NCBI RefSeq assembly: GCF_022539505.1
Contig: NC_061513.1
Location: 176,668,017 to 176,732,016 of the forward strand
Length of the DNA: 64,000 bases
DNA from: Lolium rigidum
Lineage: Eukaryota; Streptophyta; Magnoliopsida; Poales; Poaceae
Direction: 5' to 3'
This document shows positions 34,238 through 47,188 of the stretch, piece by piece. The number at the start of each line of letters is the position of its first letter. The first letter of the stretch is position 1. The position numbers and the translations under genes are program-made. The notes below the pieces were generated by a model, which saw only the letters and a list, made by a program, of their open reading frames with translations, ran no database searches and had not been told where the DNA came from.

Positions 34238-35404
34238 TGTTAGCACCAGAATTTGACCGGATCAGAGGTGGGCCGCGATTGGAGATGGGCTTGAAGAATA
34301 TACATAGAAGGAATACATGAATCGGCCTTCCATGCCAAGTTTGGGCTAGTTTGCCCGTGTATCTGTAACATAGTAGGATACGTGTCGTTTAGAAGTTAGA
34401 GTTTAACCCGTGCACGGTTAGGTGCACGCCTGAATTAGAAAGTCCCCCGGACTATAAATGTGTATCTAGGGTTTATGAAATAAACAACAATCACGTTCAC
34501 CACAAACCAATCTAGGCGCATCGCCAACTCCCCCCGTCTCGAGGGTTTCTTCCGGGTAAGCACCATGCTGCCTAGATCGCATCTTGCGATCTAGGCAGCA
34601 CACGTTTATTCGTCGTTCATGCGTTGCTCGTATCGAAGCCTTTTTGATGGCGAGCAACGTAGTTATCATAGATGTTTTAGGGTTAGCATTGTTCATCATA
34701 TCATATGCTATCGTCGTGCAACCCTTAGGCATCTAGCCGCCCTTACGCCTATCTTGGGTGTAAGGGCGGCACCCCGCTTGATCATTATTTAGTAGATCCG
34801 ATCCGTTATGATTGCTCCTTGTTCTTCAAGGATTAGTTTAATATCTGCATCGTTAGGCCTTACAAACGGTCGAAGGATCCAGTGGCGCGTAGGGTGTAGT
34901 TTGCTAGCCCTAGACAGGATGTTCCGAGGATCAACTTCGTGTTGGTTTTTAGGCCTTGTCTAGGGTCGGCTTACGATCACCGTGCGTGGCCGCCAGGCTC
35001 GATCACGAGTAGGATGTTCCGATTATGCGGTGAAAACCCCAAATCGTAGTAGGTCGCTTTAGCTTTATCTTGATCAAGCAGGACCACCATCCGATCGTAC
35101 ACCTCGTACGTATCATGGGTGGATCGGCTCTTTGAGCCGATTCACGGGACAACCTCGAGAGCCGATCGAGGCTCGTATTTAACGTTTACGTGTATGCCAT
35201 GCAGGAAACTAAGCGAGGCATCATCCAACACCCTCCTGACCAGGTATAGGTCAGGTGGCACGCCCTTGCATCGGCATCGGACGTGCGTGCCGAAGGCTTT
35301 GCGGGCCGTCGCTCGGAGGGACCAGGGCCAGCCGCAGTCCTGGGAGATTCTCGGCTCTACGGTGTTGCCCGTCGCTGCCCGCCGGTGGGTTTCTGACCGC
35401 AACA
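34238..35404 (+). mobile_element. Solo LTR D, same family as element F
   Basis: A single LTR TGTTAGCACCAGAATTTGAC to GACCGCAACA, flanked by GTACT at 34233-34237 and 35405-35409, inserted in the 5' LTR of element C. The uninterrupted sequence is seen in the 3' LTR near 44120. It carries the three hairpins shared by this family (34567-34599, 34622-34659, 34736-34770). Confidence 0.92.
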
Positions 35405-36429
35405 GTACTTCAATACAATGATCTCATGAGCTGCCTTACATGATTGAGATTCATATGAGCTTTGTATCACTATTAGTCTATGTGCTACTCTTGTGATGTT
35501 ATTAAAGTAGTCTATTCCTCCTTCACGGTGTAATGGTGACAGTGTGTGCATCGTGTAGTACTTGGCGTAGGCTATGATCATAATCTCTTGTAGGTTATGG
35601 AGTTAATTATTACTATGATAGTATTGATGTGATTTATTCCCCCTTCATAGTGTGATGGTGACAGTGTGCATGCTATGTTAGTACTCGGTTTAAATTGCAA
35701 AGATCTATTATGCTCTAAGGTTACTTAAATATGAATGCCGAATGTTGTGGAGCTTGTTAACTCCGGCATTGAGGTGCTCTTGTAGCCCTACACAACGAAT
35801 GGTGTTCATTATCAAACAAGAGTATATGTAGCACAAAGGAAGAGAACTTATTTATTTATGTGATCAATGTTGAGAGTGTCCACTAGTGAAAGTATGATCC
35901 CTAGGCCTTTTTTCCAAATACTGCAATCATCGCTTGTTTACTGTTTTACTGCATCTTTACTTTGCTGCAATATTACTACCATCAACTACACGCCAGCAAG
36001 CACTTTTCTGGCGCCGTTACTACTGCTCATATTCATTCATACCACTTGTATTTCACTATCTCTTCGCCGAACTAGTGCACCGGCCTAGTGTGTGGCGGCC
36101 CTCGGCTGGCCCGGCATCCTCGCCAGTCTGCTGACGCATACGACTAAAAGCATGCGGGAGTTGAAGAAATGGCCAGGCATCGATGTGCCGCAGCGTCGCG
36201 ACTCCGTCTCGGGACGAGAAACTGGATGCGGCACTCGGCGGGGCGGATTGAAGAAGATCCATCGCCATCATCACCACTGACGTACTCGTCGATGACCATG
36301 TTTCCCATCCAGCAATAGGTAATTCCACATTTGTGAGAAATTTGAGGATAGTGAGGATTGGATGAGATTGGTCATGTAATAACGCAAGATAGTTGGGGCA
36401 TAGTGCCTGGTGTCAAGTAATTGGTACTT

Positions 36430-36529
36430 NNNNNNNNNNNNNNNNNNNNNNNNNNNNNNNNNNNNNNNNNNNNNNNNNNNNNNNNNNNNNNNNNNNNNNN
36501 NNNNNNNNNNNNNNNNNNNNNNNNNNNNN
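36430..36529. other. Assembly gap of 100 N
   Basis: Exactly 100 N, the usual placeholder for a gap of unknown size, inside element E where the 5' LTR should pass into internal sequence. The true length is unknown. Confidence 0.97.
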
Positions 36530-36576
36530 ATACCTATGCATGGCATTTCAAACCATTCCAAGTAAATTCTCATGTG

Positions 36577-37259
36577 TCACGATGGCAATTTTATCCACGG
36601 ATCCGGGTATCCACGGATATTCGACCCGCCGGGCATGGGTATAGAGGGTTGGTTGTGTCCACGGATTTCATGGGGTGGATATCCGATAATTCATGGAGCG
36701 GGCACGGGCAGAGCTTTTGCTCCATGGATATTCGATGGATATCCAACTGACATGTGGGACCCACATGTCAGTGACACATGCGATTTTACCTATGATTGGT
36801 TGTCCTTTTTAGGCCCAAATCACCAAACCCTTAATTTAAGCCTTAATGATTTTACACTCTAAATAATCACGGAACCGCCTTGTGCTGGTAGGGCTTCCGC
36901 CGGCCGCATTGACTGTGGATCTTCGTTGATTGCTCCGCCTCCTCGGTAGTGTGATATATTGTTGCTTTGATATTCCTATGAATTGTCAACATAATTACGA
37001 CTGAAATGCTACTGAAATAATGTCAAAATTCTGCCAAAATATTCATGTTAGCTTATTATTGATGAAATGCAAGTGAAATATTGCTGAAATGGTGCTTAAA
37101 TTTTATGGGCATGGATATCCAGGTATCCATCGGATTTGGATTTGGGGCGACATCCATGCCCATGGATACTTTCGTGGACGGGGCAGAGCGAGGCTGATGG
37201 ATTTGGGCATGGATCTGGTTTTCCTATATCCGTCCAAACCCGCTCCATTGCCATCCTTA
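36577..37259. mobile_element. hAT-type MITE (683 bp)
   Basis: CTCATGTG flanks both sides (36569-36576 and 37260-37267), an 8-bp duplication typical of hAT transposons. The termini are TCACGATGGCAAT and ATTGCCATCCTTA, imperfect inverted repeats. The interior has GGATATCC-rich palindromic stretches and no transposase. Confidence 0.88.
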
Positions 37260-39970
37260 CTCATGTGCTACCTTTAAACCTTCAAAATGCTTCTCGATTT
37301 GTGTCAATGTTTTATAGCTCATGAGGAAATATGTGGTGTTTATCTTTCAATCTTGTCATTTACTCCTGACAGACTTTCATAATGGACTAGTGGCACATCC
37401 GCTTATCCAATAATTTTTTAAAAAGAGCTGGCAACGGGGTTCCCAGCCCCAATTAATCAACTTTCATTAATAATTCTCTTCACATGTTTTGTCCTGATTT
37501 ATCAGTAAGCAACTTAAATTGCAAATAGACACTCCTCCATGGTATGTGATTGATGGAAGGCACCCAAGGATTCGGTTAGCCATGGCTTGTGTAAGCAAAG
37601 GTTGGGGGGGAGTGTCATCCATAATAAAACTAAAGTACGTGTGTAAACAAAAGAGAAGAGGGATGATTTACCTTGCTGGTAGAAATAATGTCCTTCATGG
37701 GAGCCGCTCTTGAAAGTCTGGTTGACGAGGTAGTTAGAGTACCACTATCATTCGTTGACAACAACAAACACCTCTCAAAATAATTTTATTCTTGTTTTAC
37801 AAATGAAAAGCTCTAGCACATGTTAATCCCTGCTTCCCTCTGCGAAGGGTCAATATTTTACTTTTACATCGAGTCTCCATCCTTTCTTTGAGCACTTTCT
37901 TGAGAGCACAACTGTCATTCTTAGTATAATATGCTTGTCCCAAAATGTGATTAATTGTGGTATAACTTTGATGCTTTAATCTTTGATAATCTATATTGTC
38001 AGTCTTCTCATGAACCTCAAAGGTGCCCAAGCATTTATGTTTTGTTGTACAATTATGGGCAAGCGAGATACCACTTTATCATATCATTCTATGAACATTG
38101 CAATCCTGCTGATAGACATGATTCATGATGCTCATTATTAATTTGTTGGTACCTTTTCCATGATTGACATAGCTATTAGATGATTTTATTTTCATGTATC
38201 TTATTATGAACTGCTTAAGTACTTGCCATATCATGAGAATATTTACATCATATGAACAAATGTGTTCGTGAAAGTTCTTTTATCGCACTCAGTTGTCAAC
38301 TGAATTGCTTGAGGACAAGCAATAAGCTAAGCTTGGGGGAGTTGATACGTCCAAAACGTATCTACTTTCCCGAACACTTTTGCTATTGTTTTGCCTCTAA
38401 TTTGTGTATTTTGGATGCAACTAACACGGACTAACGCTGTTTTCAGCAGAACCGCTCCGGTGTCTCGTTTTTGTGCAGAAATCCAACTTTCGGGAAAATC
38501 CTCGGAATTTATGCGAAAGGTCCTATTTTCCCGGAATACGACGGAGCCGGAAGAGCAAGCCGGTGGGGGCCCGAGGGCCCCACACACTAGGCCGGCGCGG
38601 CCCAGGAGGGGGGCGCGCGGCCCTAGTGTGTGGCGGCCTCGGCTGGCCCCCGACGCCCTCCTTCGGACTACTTATTGCCTTCGACCTAAAAACGCACGGG
38701 AGTTAGAAGAAATCGCCAGAAGACATCCAGTACGCCGCCACCGTCGCGAAACTCCGTCTCGGGACCAGAAACTCCGTTCTGGCACTCCGCCGGGACGGGG
38801 AATTGGAGGAGATCATCGCCATCATCACCACCGACGCCTCTCCATCGACCAGCCATGTTTCCCCCATCCATGTGTGAGTAATTCCCCGCTGTAGGCTGAA
38901 GGGGATGGTAGGGATTGGATGAGATTGGTCATGTAATAGCATAAGATTGTTAGGGCATAGTGCCTAGTGTCCGTAATTGGTACTTTTATGATATTGTTGC
39001 AACTTGTTATGCTTAATGCTTGTCACTAGGGCCCGAGTGCCATGATCTCAGATCTGAACATGTTATCATTTCATTATGATATTCATTGCTTTATGATCTT
39101 ACCTGCAAGTTGTATACACGTATTGCTGTCCGGAACCCGAGGCCCCAAAGTGACAGAAATTGGGACAACCGAAGGGGATGGCGGTGATATGAGGATCACA
39201 TGTGTTCACGGAGTGTTAATGCTTTGCTCCGGTGCTCTATTAAAAGGAGTGCCTTAATTTCCAGTAGATTCCCTAGAGGCCCGGCTGCCACCGGCTGGTA
39301 GGACAAAAGATGTTGTGCAAGTTTCTCATTGCGAGCACGTACGACTATATATGGAACACATGCCTATTGATTGATTAGTACTTGGATACCGTTTTACTAT
39401 TATCTGCAAATGCCCTGCTTTGATTGTTACATGAGTTTCTCTCATCCATGCAACGCTCATTCATCCATCCCTGTGCCTACAGTACTTTAATCCTGTTGTT
39501 TACTATAATCAGTACTGCTGTCTTTGTTACTCTGCTGCTGTTATTTCATCACTACTACTGCTATAAAACTGTTACTACTGATAAACTCTTGCGAGCAAGT
39601 CTGTTTCCAGGTGCAGCTGAATTGACAACTCCGTTGTTAAGGCTTTCAAGTATTCTTTGTCTCCCCTTGTGTCGAATCAATAAATTGGGTTTTACTTCCC
39701 TCGAAGACTGTTGCGATCCCCTATACTTGTGGGTTATCACACCTATGCATCTGACAAGTGTATTAGGTGTGTTGGGGACACAAGAGACTTCTTGTATTGT
39801 GATCGCAGGGTTGCTTGAGAGGGATATCTTTGACCTCTTCCTCCCTGAGTTCGATAAACCTTGGGTGATCCACTTAAGGGAAACTTGCTGTCTGTTCTAC
39901 AAACCTCTGCTCTTGGAGGCCCAACACTGTCTACAAGAATAGAAGCACCCGTAGACATCAAGCACTTTTC

Positions 39971-39987
39971 TGGCGCCGTTGCCGGGG
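39971..39987 (+). promoter_or_regulatory. Primer-binding site of element C, with nearby duplicates
   Basis: TGGCGCCGTTGCCGGGG lies 10 bases after the 5' LTR. The context ACTTTTCTGGCGCCGTT is repeated at about 40027 and also occurs inside the 5' LTR at about 36003-36019. Confidence 0.75.
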
Positions 39988-40124
39988 AGGAAAGGTCAAA
40001 GGCACTCATACTCCGGTCCCAGGTAAAGTACTTTTCTGGCGCCGTTGTGTGTGTGCTCGAAGCTATTTCCTTTAGATCCTGCAATTGCATCTTTTTGTTT
40101 CTTGTTTTACACTAGTAAGGCATA

Positions 40125-40870
40125 ATGGAAAACATCTGTGAGCTTTTTATACTATTTCCTGAGTCAAGACATGAATGGTTTAATGTGAAAAATAAAAAAC
40201 CTATGGAACCTTATTTGCATGCTAGTAGCAATGATATTAGTATGAACGCTTTGAACACCATTGTTGCTAATGATATGGAAAATTCTAAGCTTGGGGAGGT
40301 CGGTTTTGATGAAAATGATCTCTTTAGCCCTCCGGGTATTGAGGAGAAAGTTTATGTTGATTATGATATGCCTCCCATATATGATGATTATAATGATAGT
40401 GGTCTTTTGGTGCCACCTACTATGGAGGATAAAGCTTATTATGATTATACTATGCCTCCTACACTTGATGAGAATAATAATGATAGCTACTTTGTTGAAT
40501 TTGCTCCCACTACAACTAATAAAATTGATTATGCTTATGTGGAGAGTAATGATACTTTTATGCATGTGAATAAGAATGCTTTATGTGATACTTATATTGT
40601 TGAGTTTGTTCATGATGCCACTTGGAAATTATTATGAGAGAGGAAAATATGGTTGTAGAAGTTTTCATGTTACTAAAACACCTCTCTATATGCTGAAATT
40701 TTTGAAGTTACACTTGTTTTATCTTTCTATGCTTGTTGCATCATGCTTCATGAATTTGTTTATTTACAATATTCCTATGCATAGGAAGCATGTTAGGCTT
40801 AAATTTGTTTTGAATTTTCTTGTTGATGCTATCTTTTGCTTCAACTCTTATTTCTTGGGAGTGCATCATT
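40125..40870 (+). pseudogene. Element C acidic ORF, frameshifted near 40630
   Basis: Frame 40125-40637 reads MENICELFILFPESRHEW and continues as an acidic, Asp/Tyr/Pro-rich protein (SPPGIEEKVYVDYDMPPIYD). Near 40630 the frame stops, but the next frame carries on with YYERGKYGCRSFHVTKTPL and a hydrophobic tail rich in Leu/Phe to 40870. A one-base shift separates the two. This small ORF is characteristic of widespread non-autonomous gypsy-like elements of the TGATACGTC type. It has no recognised enzymatic or capsid motif and its function is unknown. Confidence 0.6.
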
Positions 40871-43485
40871 AAAACTGCTGAGCCCATCTTAATGGCTATA
40901 AAGAAAGCACTTCTTGGGAGATAGCCCATGTTTTTTATTTTACTACAGTACTTTTGTTTTATATTTGTGTCTTGGAATTTGTTACTACTGTAGCAACCTC
41001 TTCTTATCTTTATTTTATTGCATTGTTGTGCCAAGTAAAGTCTTTGATAGTAAAGTCAATACTAGATTTGGATTACTGCGCAGAAACAGATTTCTTGCTG
41101 TCACGAATTTCGATATGCCTCTCTGTAGGTAACTCAGAAAAATCTGCCAATTTACGTGCGTGATCCTCAGATATGTATGCAACTTTCAGTCAATTTGGGC
41201 ATTTTCATCTGAGCAAGTCTGGTGCCTCTTTAAAATTCGTCTTTACGGGATCGTTCTGTTTTGACAGATTCTGCCTTTTATTTCGCATTGCCTCTTTTGC
41301 TGTGTTGGATGGATTTCTTTGTTCCATTAACGTCCAGTAGCTTTGTGCAATGTCCAGAAGTGTTAATAATGATCGTGTCACCTCTGAATATGTGAATTTT
41401 TGATTATGCACTAACCCTCTAATGAGTTTGTTTTGAGTTTGGTGTGGAGGAAGTTTTCAAGGGTCAAGAGAGGAGGATGATATACTATGATCAAGAAGAA
41501 TGAAAAGTCTAAGCTTGGGGATGCCCCGTGGTTCATCCCTGCATATTTCAAGAAGACTCAAGCATCTAAGCTTGGGGATGCCCAAGGCGTCCCCTTCTTC
41601 ATCGACAACTTATAAGGTCACTTCTCTTGAAACTATATTTTTATTCAGTCACATCTTATGTACTTTACTTGGAGCGTCTGTGTGCTTTTATTTTTGTTTT
41701 GTTATTTTCATTCTCTGAATAAATACATGCTTGTGTGGGAGAGAGACACGCTCCGCTGTTTCGTATGAACACATGTGTTCTTAGCTATACTTTTAATGTT
41801 CATGGCGAAGGTTGAAACTGCTTCGTTCATTATTATTTGGTTGGAATCAGAAAATGCTGCATGTGGTAATTGGTATAATGTCTTGAATAATTTGATACTT
41901 GGCAATTGTTGTGCTCATATAGATCATGTTTAAGCTCTTACATCATGTACTTTGCACCTATTAATGAAGAACTACATAGAGCTTGTTAAAATTTGGTTTG
42001 CATGATTAGTTTCTCTGAGTCTAGATATTTTCTGGTTAAGGTGTTTGAACAACAAGGAGATGATGTAAAGTCTTATAATGCTTACAATATGTTCATATGT
42101 GAGCTTTGCTGCACCTTTTATACTTGAATTTGCTTCAAACAACCTTGCTAGCCTAGCCTTGTATTGAGAGGAATTCTTCTCGTGCATCCAAATCCTTGAG
42201 CCAAATCCATGCCATTTGTGTCCACCATACCTACCTACCACATGGTATTTCTCTGCCATTCCAAAGTACATTACTTGAGTGCTACCTTTAAAAATTCTAT
42301 CATTTGTCTTTTCAATATATAGCTCATGGGAAAATAGCCTTAAAAACTATTGTGATGAAGAATATGTAGCTATGTATCTTATTTCTTATAAGTTGCTTGT
42401 TGAGCGATAACCATGTTTCTGGGGACGCCATCAACTTTTACACATTTGTTGAATATCTTGTGAGTTGCTATGCATGTTCGTCTTGTCTGAAGTAAGGGCG
42501 ATTTTCATGATCAAATGGTTTGAGTATGCATATTGTTAGAGAAGAACATTGGGCCGCTAACTAAAGCCATGAATCATGGTGGAAGTTTCAGTTTGGACAA
42601 TTAATCCTCAATCTCTTATGAGTATATTATCTGTTGTTGAATGCTTATGTATTAAAGAGGAGTCCATTATCTGTTGTCTATGTTGTCCTGGTATGGATGT
42701 CCAAGTTGAGAATAATCAAAAGCGAGAAATCCAATGCGAGCTTTCTCCTTAGACCTTTGTACAGGCGGCATAGAGGTACCCCTTTGTGACACTTGGTTGA
42801 AACATATGCTATGCAATGATAATCCGTGTTAATCCAAGCTAATTAGGACAAGGTGCGAGCACTATTGGTATACTATGCATGAGGCTTGCAACTTATAAGA
42901 TATCTTATACATAACACATATGCTTTATTACTACCGTTGACAAAATTGTTTCTTGTTTTCAAAATGAAAAGCTCTAGCACAAAAATAGTAATCCATGCTT
43001 CCCTCTGCGAAGGGCCATTCTTTTACTTTATGTTGAGTCAGTTTACCTACTTCTTTCTATCTTAGAAGCAAACACTTGTGTCAACTGTGTGCATTGATTC
43101 TTACATGTTTACTTACTGCATTTGTTATATTGCTTTATGTTGACAACTATCCATGAGATATACATGTTACAAGTTGAAAGCATTTGCTGAAACTTAATCA
43201 TCCTTTGTGTTGCTTTAATGCTTTTACTAAGAATTTATTGCTTTATGAGTTAACTCTTATGCAAGACTTATTGATGCTTGTCTTGAAAGTATTATTCATG
43301 AAAAGTCTTTGCTATATGATTCAATTGTTTACTCATTGTCTTTACCATTGCTTCGAATCGCTGCATTCATCTCATATGCTTTACAATAGTACTTGATCAA
43401 GATTATGATAGCATGTCACTTCAGAAATTATCCTTGTTATCGTTTACCTACTCGAGGGCGAGTAGGAACTAAGCTTGGGGATGCT

Positions 43486-45013
43486 TGATACGTCTCAAAC
43501 ATATCTATAATTTCTGATGTTCCATGCTAGTTTTATGACAATACCTACATGTTTTGTTCACACTTTATATTTTTGATGCATTTTCCGGAACTAACCTATT
43601 GACGAGATGTCGAAGGGCCAGTTGTTGTTTTCTGCTGTTTTTGGTTTCAGAAATCCTAGTAAGGAAATATTCTCGGAATCGGACGAAATCAATGCCCAGC
43701 ATCCTATTTTTCCACGAAGCTTCCAGAACACCCGAGAGCCGGCAGAGGAGGGCCACAGGGCCACCAGATGACAGGGTGGCGCGGCCAGGGCCTGGGCCGC
43801 GCCCCCCTATTGTGTCACCACCCCGTCAGCCCTCCGACTCCGCCTCTTCGCCTATTTAAAGGTCCCTGACCTAAAACATCGAGACGGAAAAGCCACGGTA
43901 CGAGAAACCTTCCAGAGTCGCCGCCATCGCGAAGCCAAGATCTGGGGGACAGGAGTCTCTGTTCCGGCACGCCGCCGGGACGGGGAAGTGCCCCCGGAAG
44001 GCATCTCTATCGACACCACCGCCATCTTCATCACCGCTGCTGTCTCCCATGAGGAGGGAGTAGTTCTCCCTCGAGGCTAAGGGATGTACCGGTAGCTATG
44101 TGGTTAATCTCTCTCCTATGTACTTCAATACAATGATCTCATGAGCTGCCTTACATGATTGAGATTCATATGAGCTTTGTATCACTATTAGTCTATGTGC
44201 TACTCTTGTGATGTTATTAAAGTAGTCTATTCCTCCTTCACGGTGTAATGGTGACGAGTGTGTGCATCGTGTAGTACTTGGCGTAGGCTATGATCATAAT
44301 CTCTTGTAGGTTATGGAGTTAATTATTACTATGATAGTATTGATGTGATTTATTCCCCCTTCATAGTGTGATGGTGACAGTGTGCATGCTATGTTAGTAC
44401 TCGGTTTAAATTGCAAAGATCTATTATGCTCTAAGGTTACTTAAATATGAATGCCGAATGTTGTGGAGCTTGTTAACTCCGGCATTGAGGTGCTCTTGTA
44501 GCCCTACACAACGAATGGTGTTCATTATCAAACAAGAGTATATGTAGCACAAAGGAAGAGAACTTATTTATTTATGTGATCAATGTTGAGAGTGTCCACT
44601 AGTGAAAGTATGATCCCAAGGCCTTGTTTCCAAATACTGCAATCATCGCTTGTTTCATTGTTTTACTGCATCTTTACTTCCTGCAATATTACTACCATCA
44701 ACCGCACGCCGACAAGCACTTTTACGGCGTCGTTACTACTGCTCATATTCATTCATACCACTTGTATTTCACTATCTCTTCGCTGAACTAGTGCACCTAT
44801 ACATCTGACAAGTGTATTAGGTGTGTTGGGGACACAAGAGACTTATTGTATTGTGATCGCAGGGTTGCTTGAGAGGGATATCTTTGACCTCTTCCTCCCT
44901 GAGTTCGATAAACCTTGGGTGATCCACTTAAGGGAAACTTGCTGTTGTTCTACAAACCTCTGCTCTTGGACGCCCAACACTGTCTACAAGAATAGAAGCA
45001 CCCGTAGACATCA
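43486..45013 (+). repeat. 3' LTR of element C
   Basis: Uninterrupted copy, TGATACGTCTCAAACATATC to CGTAGACATCA. It has a TATTTAAAGG promoter box at about 43853 and is the reference for locating D and E in the broken 5' LTR. Open frames inside (43554-43859 and others) also appear in the 5' copy and are LTR sequence, not genes. Confidence 0.9.
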
Positions 45014-45955
45014 CCCAACCCAGAGAATGTTTTCTTGGTAACTTGCCCTAAAGACAACAGTAGTGAAATCAACCTAGATGTTTCCTATCAGATGAAGAAG
45101 CATAGGATGTGAGATACGCAAAACCCTAGTTAGGGATCGATAGAAATGTTTTCAAAACAATTCAATAATGGGGACTGAAACATTGATTCAATTCTCCATA
45201 GAAGTTTTTATCAAACTTGTGAGGTTGACCAAGTGTTAGAATACGAGATTCAATAAAATCAAATACATAGTAATGATCTAGGTGCAGGATGGATTGATCA
45301 CCATTCCTACTACTCTTATTATTCTCTTTCGTAATATTGACTTTGCGAATCTAGGGAGACATACCTACACAAGAGATGTCGGCGAATAAGCCAAAACCCT
45401 AGGGTGGATAAATATTATACCCTTATAGTGGGCAAGTGCTGCCAAGCGTAGGACTACGTTTAGTTTGAAGATCTAGCCACTAGATGAAAAGTGGTGGAAA
45501 GTTGTCGAAGACACCAAGAAGGAAAAGATGAAGGATGTCATGAAGTTTTCACATCTTGTCCTCCTGATTGACCTAAAGAGAGACCCCTCATTGTCAAAAT
45601 CAGATTAACCACCATCCAATATGGATTAGAATCCCAACCATGAGGAAAAAACCTACTCAACTTACTTATAAGAGATATGTTGTTCACTATATGTGAATAA
45701 ATAACCACCTATTGGATATTAACTCGGAAGCCCTAAGCCATAGATGTTTTGCAAATATGACATGTTGTCAAGTCATATCATCAGAAGTGCCAAGTCATAT
45801 CCAATATGAGCTTAGCCTAAACCCAAGACATAAGACTACCTGCAAAAGTTCTTTTAAGGGTGGTAGAAACCATACCTTTCGATTATGGATTTACACCAGA
45901 TGCCGCATGAGATGGTACTTGGAGATGGTATCACAAGGAGTTCCCCTGAGTATAC

Positions 45956-47127
45956 TGTTATCACCAGAATTTGACCGAGTCAGAGGTGGGCCGCGATCAA
46001 GATGGATTTGGAGAATATACATGGAAGAAACACGTGAATCGGCCTTTTATACCAAGTTGGGCTTAATTGCCCGTGTATCTGTAACATGTTAGATCGCATC
46101 TTAGTTTAGAAGTTAGAATCTTACTCGTGCACGGTTTGGTGCACGCCCACATTAGAAAGTCCGCTGGACTATAAATATGTATCTAGGGTTTATGGAATAA
46201 ACAACAACCAACGTTCAACCACAAACAAATCTCGGCGCATCGCCAACTCCTTCGTCTCGAGGGTTTCTACCAGTAAGCACCATGCTGCCTAGATCGCATC
46301 TTGCGATCTAGGCAGCGTAATGCCTATCACGTTGTTCATGCGTTGCTCGTACTCGAAGCCTTTTTGATGGCGAGCAACGTAGTTATCTTAGATGTGTTAG
46401 GGTTAGCATTGTTCTTCGAATTACATGCTTTCGTTATGCAACCCTTGCACATCTAGCCGCCCTTACACCTATCTTAGGTGTAGGGGCGGCACCCCGCTTG
46501 ATCATAGTTTAGTAGATCTGATCCGTTACGGTTGCTCCTTGTTTCATCAAGGATTAGTTTAACATCCGCAATAGTTAGGCCTTACAAAGGGTTGGAGGAT
46601 CCAGCGGCGTGTAGGGTGGCGTTTGCTAGCCCTAGAAAGGATGTTCCGGGGATCAACCTCGTGTTGGTTTTTAGGCCCTGTCTAGGATCGGCTTACGGTC
46701 ACCGTGCGCGAGCGCGAGGCCCAATCGTGAGTAGGATGATCCGATTATGCGGTGAAAACCCCAAATCGTCGTAGATCTCATTAGCTTTATCTTGATCAAG
46801 CAGGACCACCATATATTCGGACACCTTGTCCGGATCATGGGTGGATCGGCTCTTTGGGCCGATTCACAGGATAACCTGAGAGCCGATCGAGGCTCGTATT
46901 TAATGTTTACGTGTATGCCATGCGAGGAAACTAAGCGAGGCATCATCCACACCTTCCGACCGAGGTATAGGTCGGGTGGCACGCCCTTGCGATTGGCATC
47001 GGCGCGTGCGACCGGGAGGCTTTGCGGGCCGTCGCTGCGAGGGACTGGGGCCAGCCGCAGCCCTAGTTGTTCCCGGCTCTACCGTGTTGACCGTCTCTGC
47101 CCGCCAGGGGGTTTCTGACCGTCAACA
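45956..47127 (+). repeat. 5' LTR of element F with structured leader
   Basis: TATAAATA at 46170-46177 is the likely promoter. Downstream come a perfect 15-bp-arm hairpin (46284-46316, loop TCT) and a second strong hairpin (46456-46490). The 3' LTR (56395-57564) differs at few sites, mostly CAG/CTG positions. Confidence 0.9.
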
Positions 47128-47188
47128 CATTCTGGCACGCCCGGTGGGACCACCTTCGACATCCACCGCGTCGCCGTCTGCATCCGAG

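Larger units (their letters stand above)
36082..39739 (+). mobile_element. Element E: truncated relative of C inside C's 5' LTR
   Basis: A 5' LTR fragment (36082-36429) lacking its first about 280 bp, an N gap, a short internal remnant, the polypurine tract AAGCTTGGGGGAGT and a complete 3' LTR (38343-39739, TGATACGTCCAAAACG to TGGGTTATCA). CACC occurs on both sides (36078-36081, 39740-39743). No gag or pol remains. A hAT MITE lies inside it. Confidence 0.8.
33597..45013 (+). mobile_element. Element C: non-autonomous Ty3/gypsy-type retrotransposon
   Basis: CCCAA flanks both ends (33592-33596, 45014-45018). The 5' LTR starts TGATACGTCTCAAACGTATC and is broken into 33597-34237, 35405-36081 and 39740-39960 by solo LTR D and element E. 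The intact 3' LTR is 43486-45013. A primer-binding site TGGCGCCGTTGCCGGGG follows at 39971, one acidic ORF sits at 40125-40870, and the sequence AAGCTTGGGGATGCT precedes the 3' LTR as polypurine tract. No pol. The TGATACGTC family is very common in Triticeae-type genomes. Confidence 0.88.
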
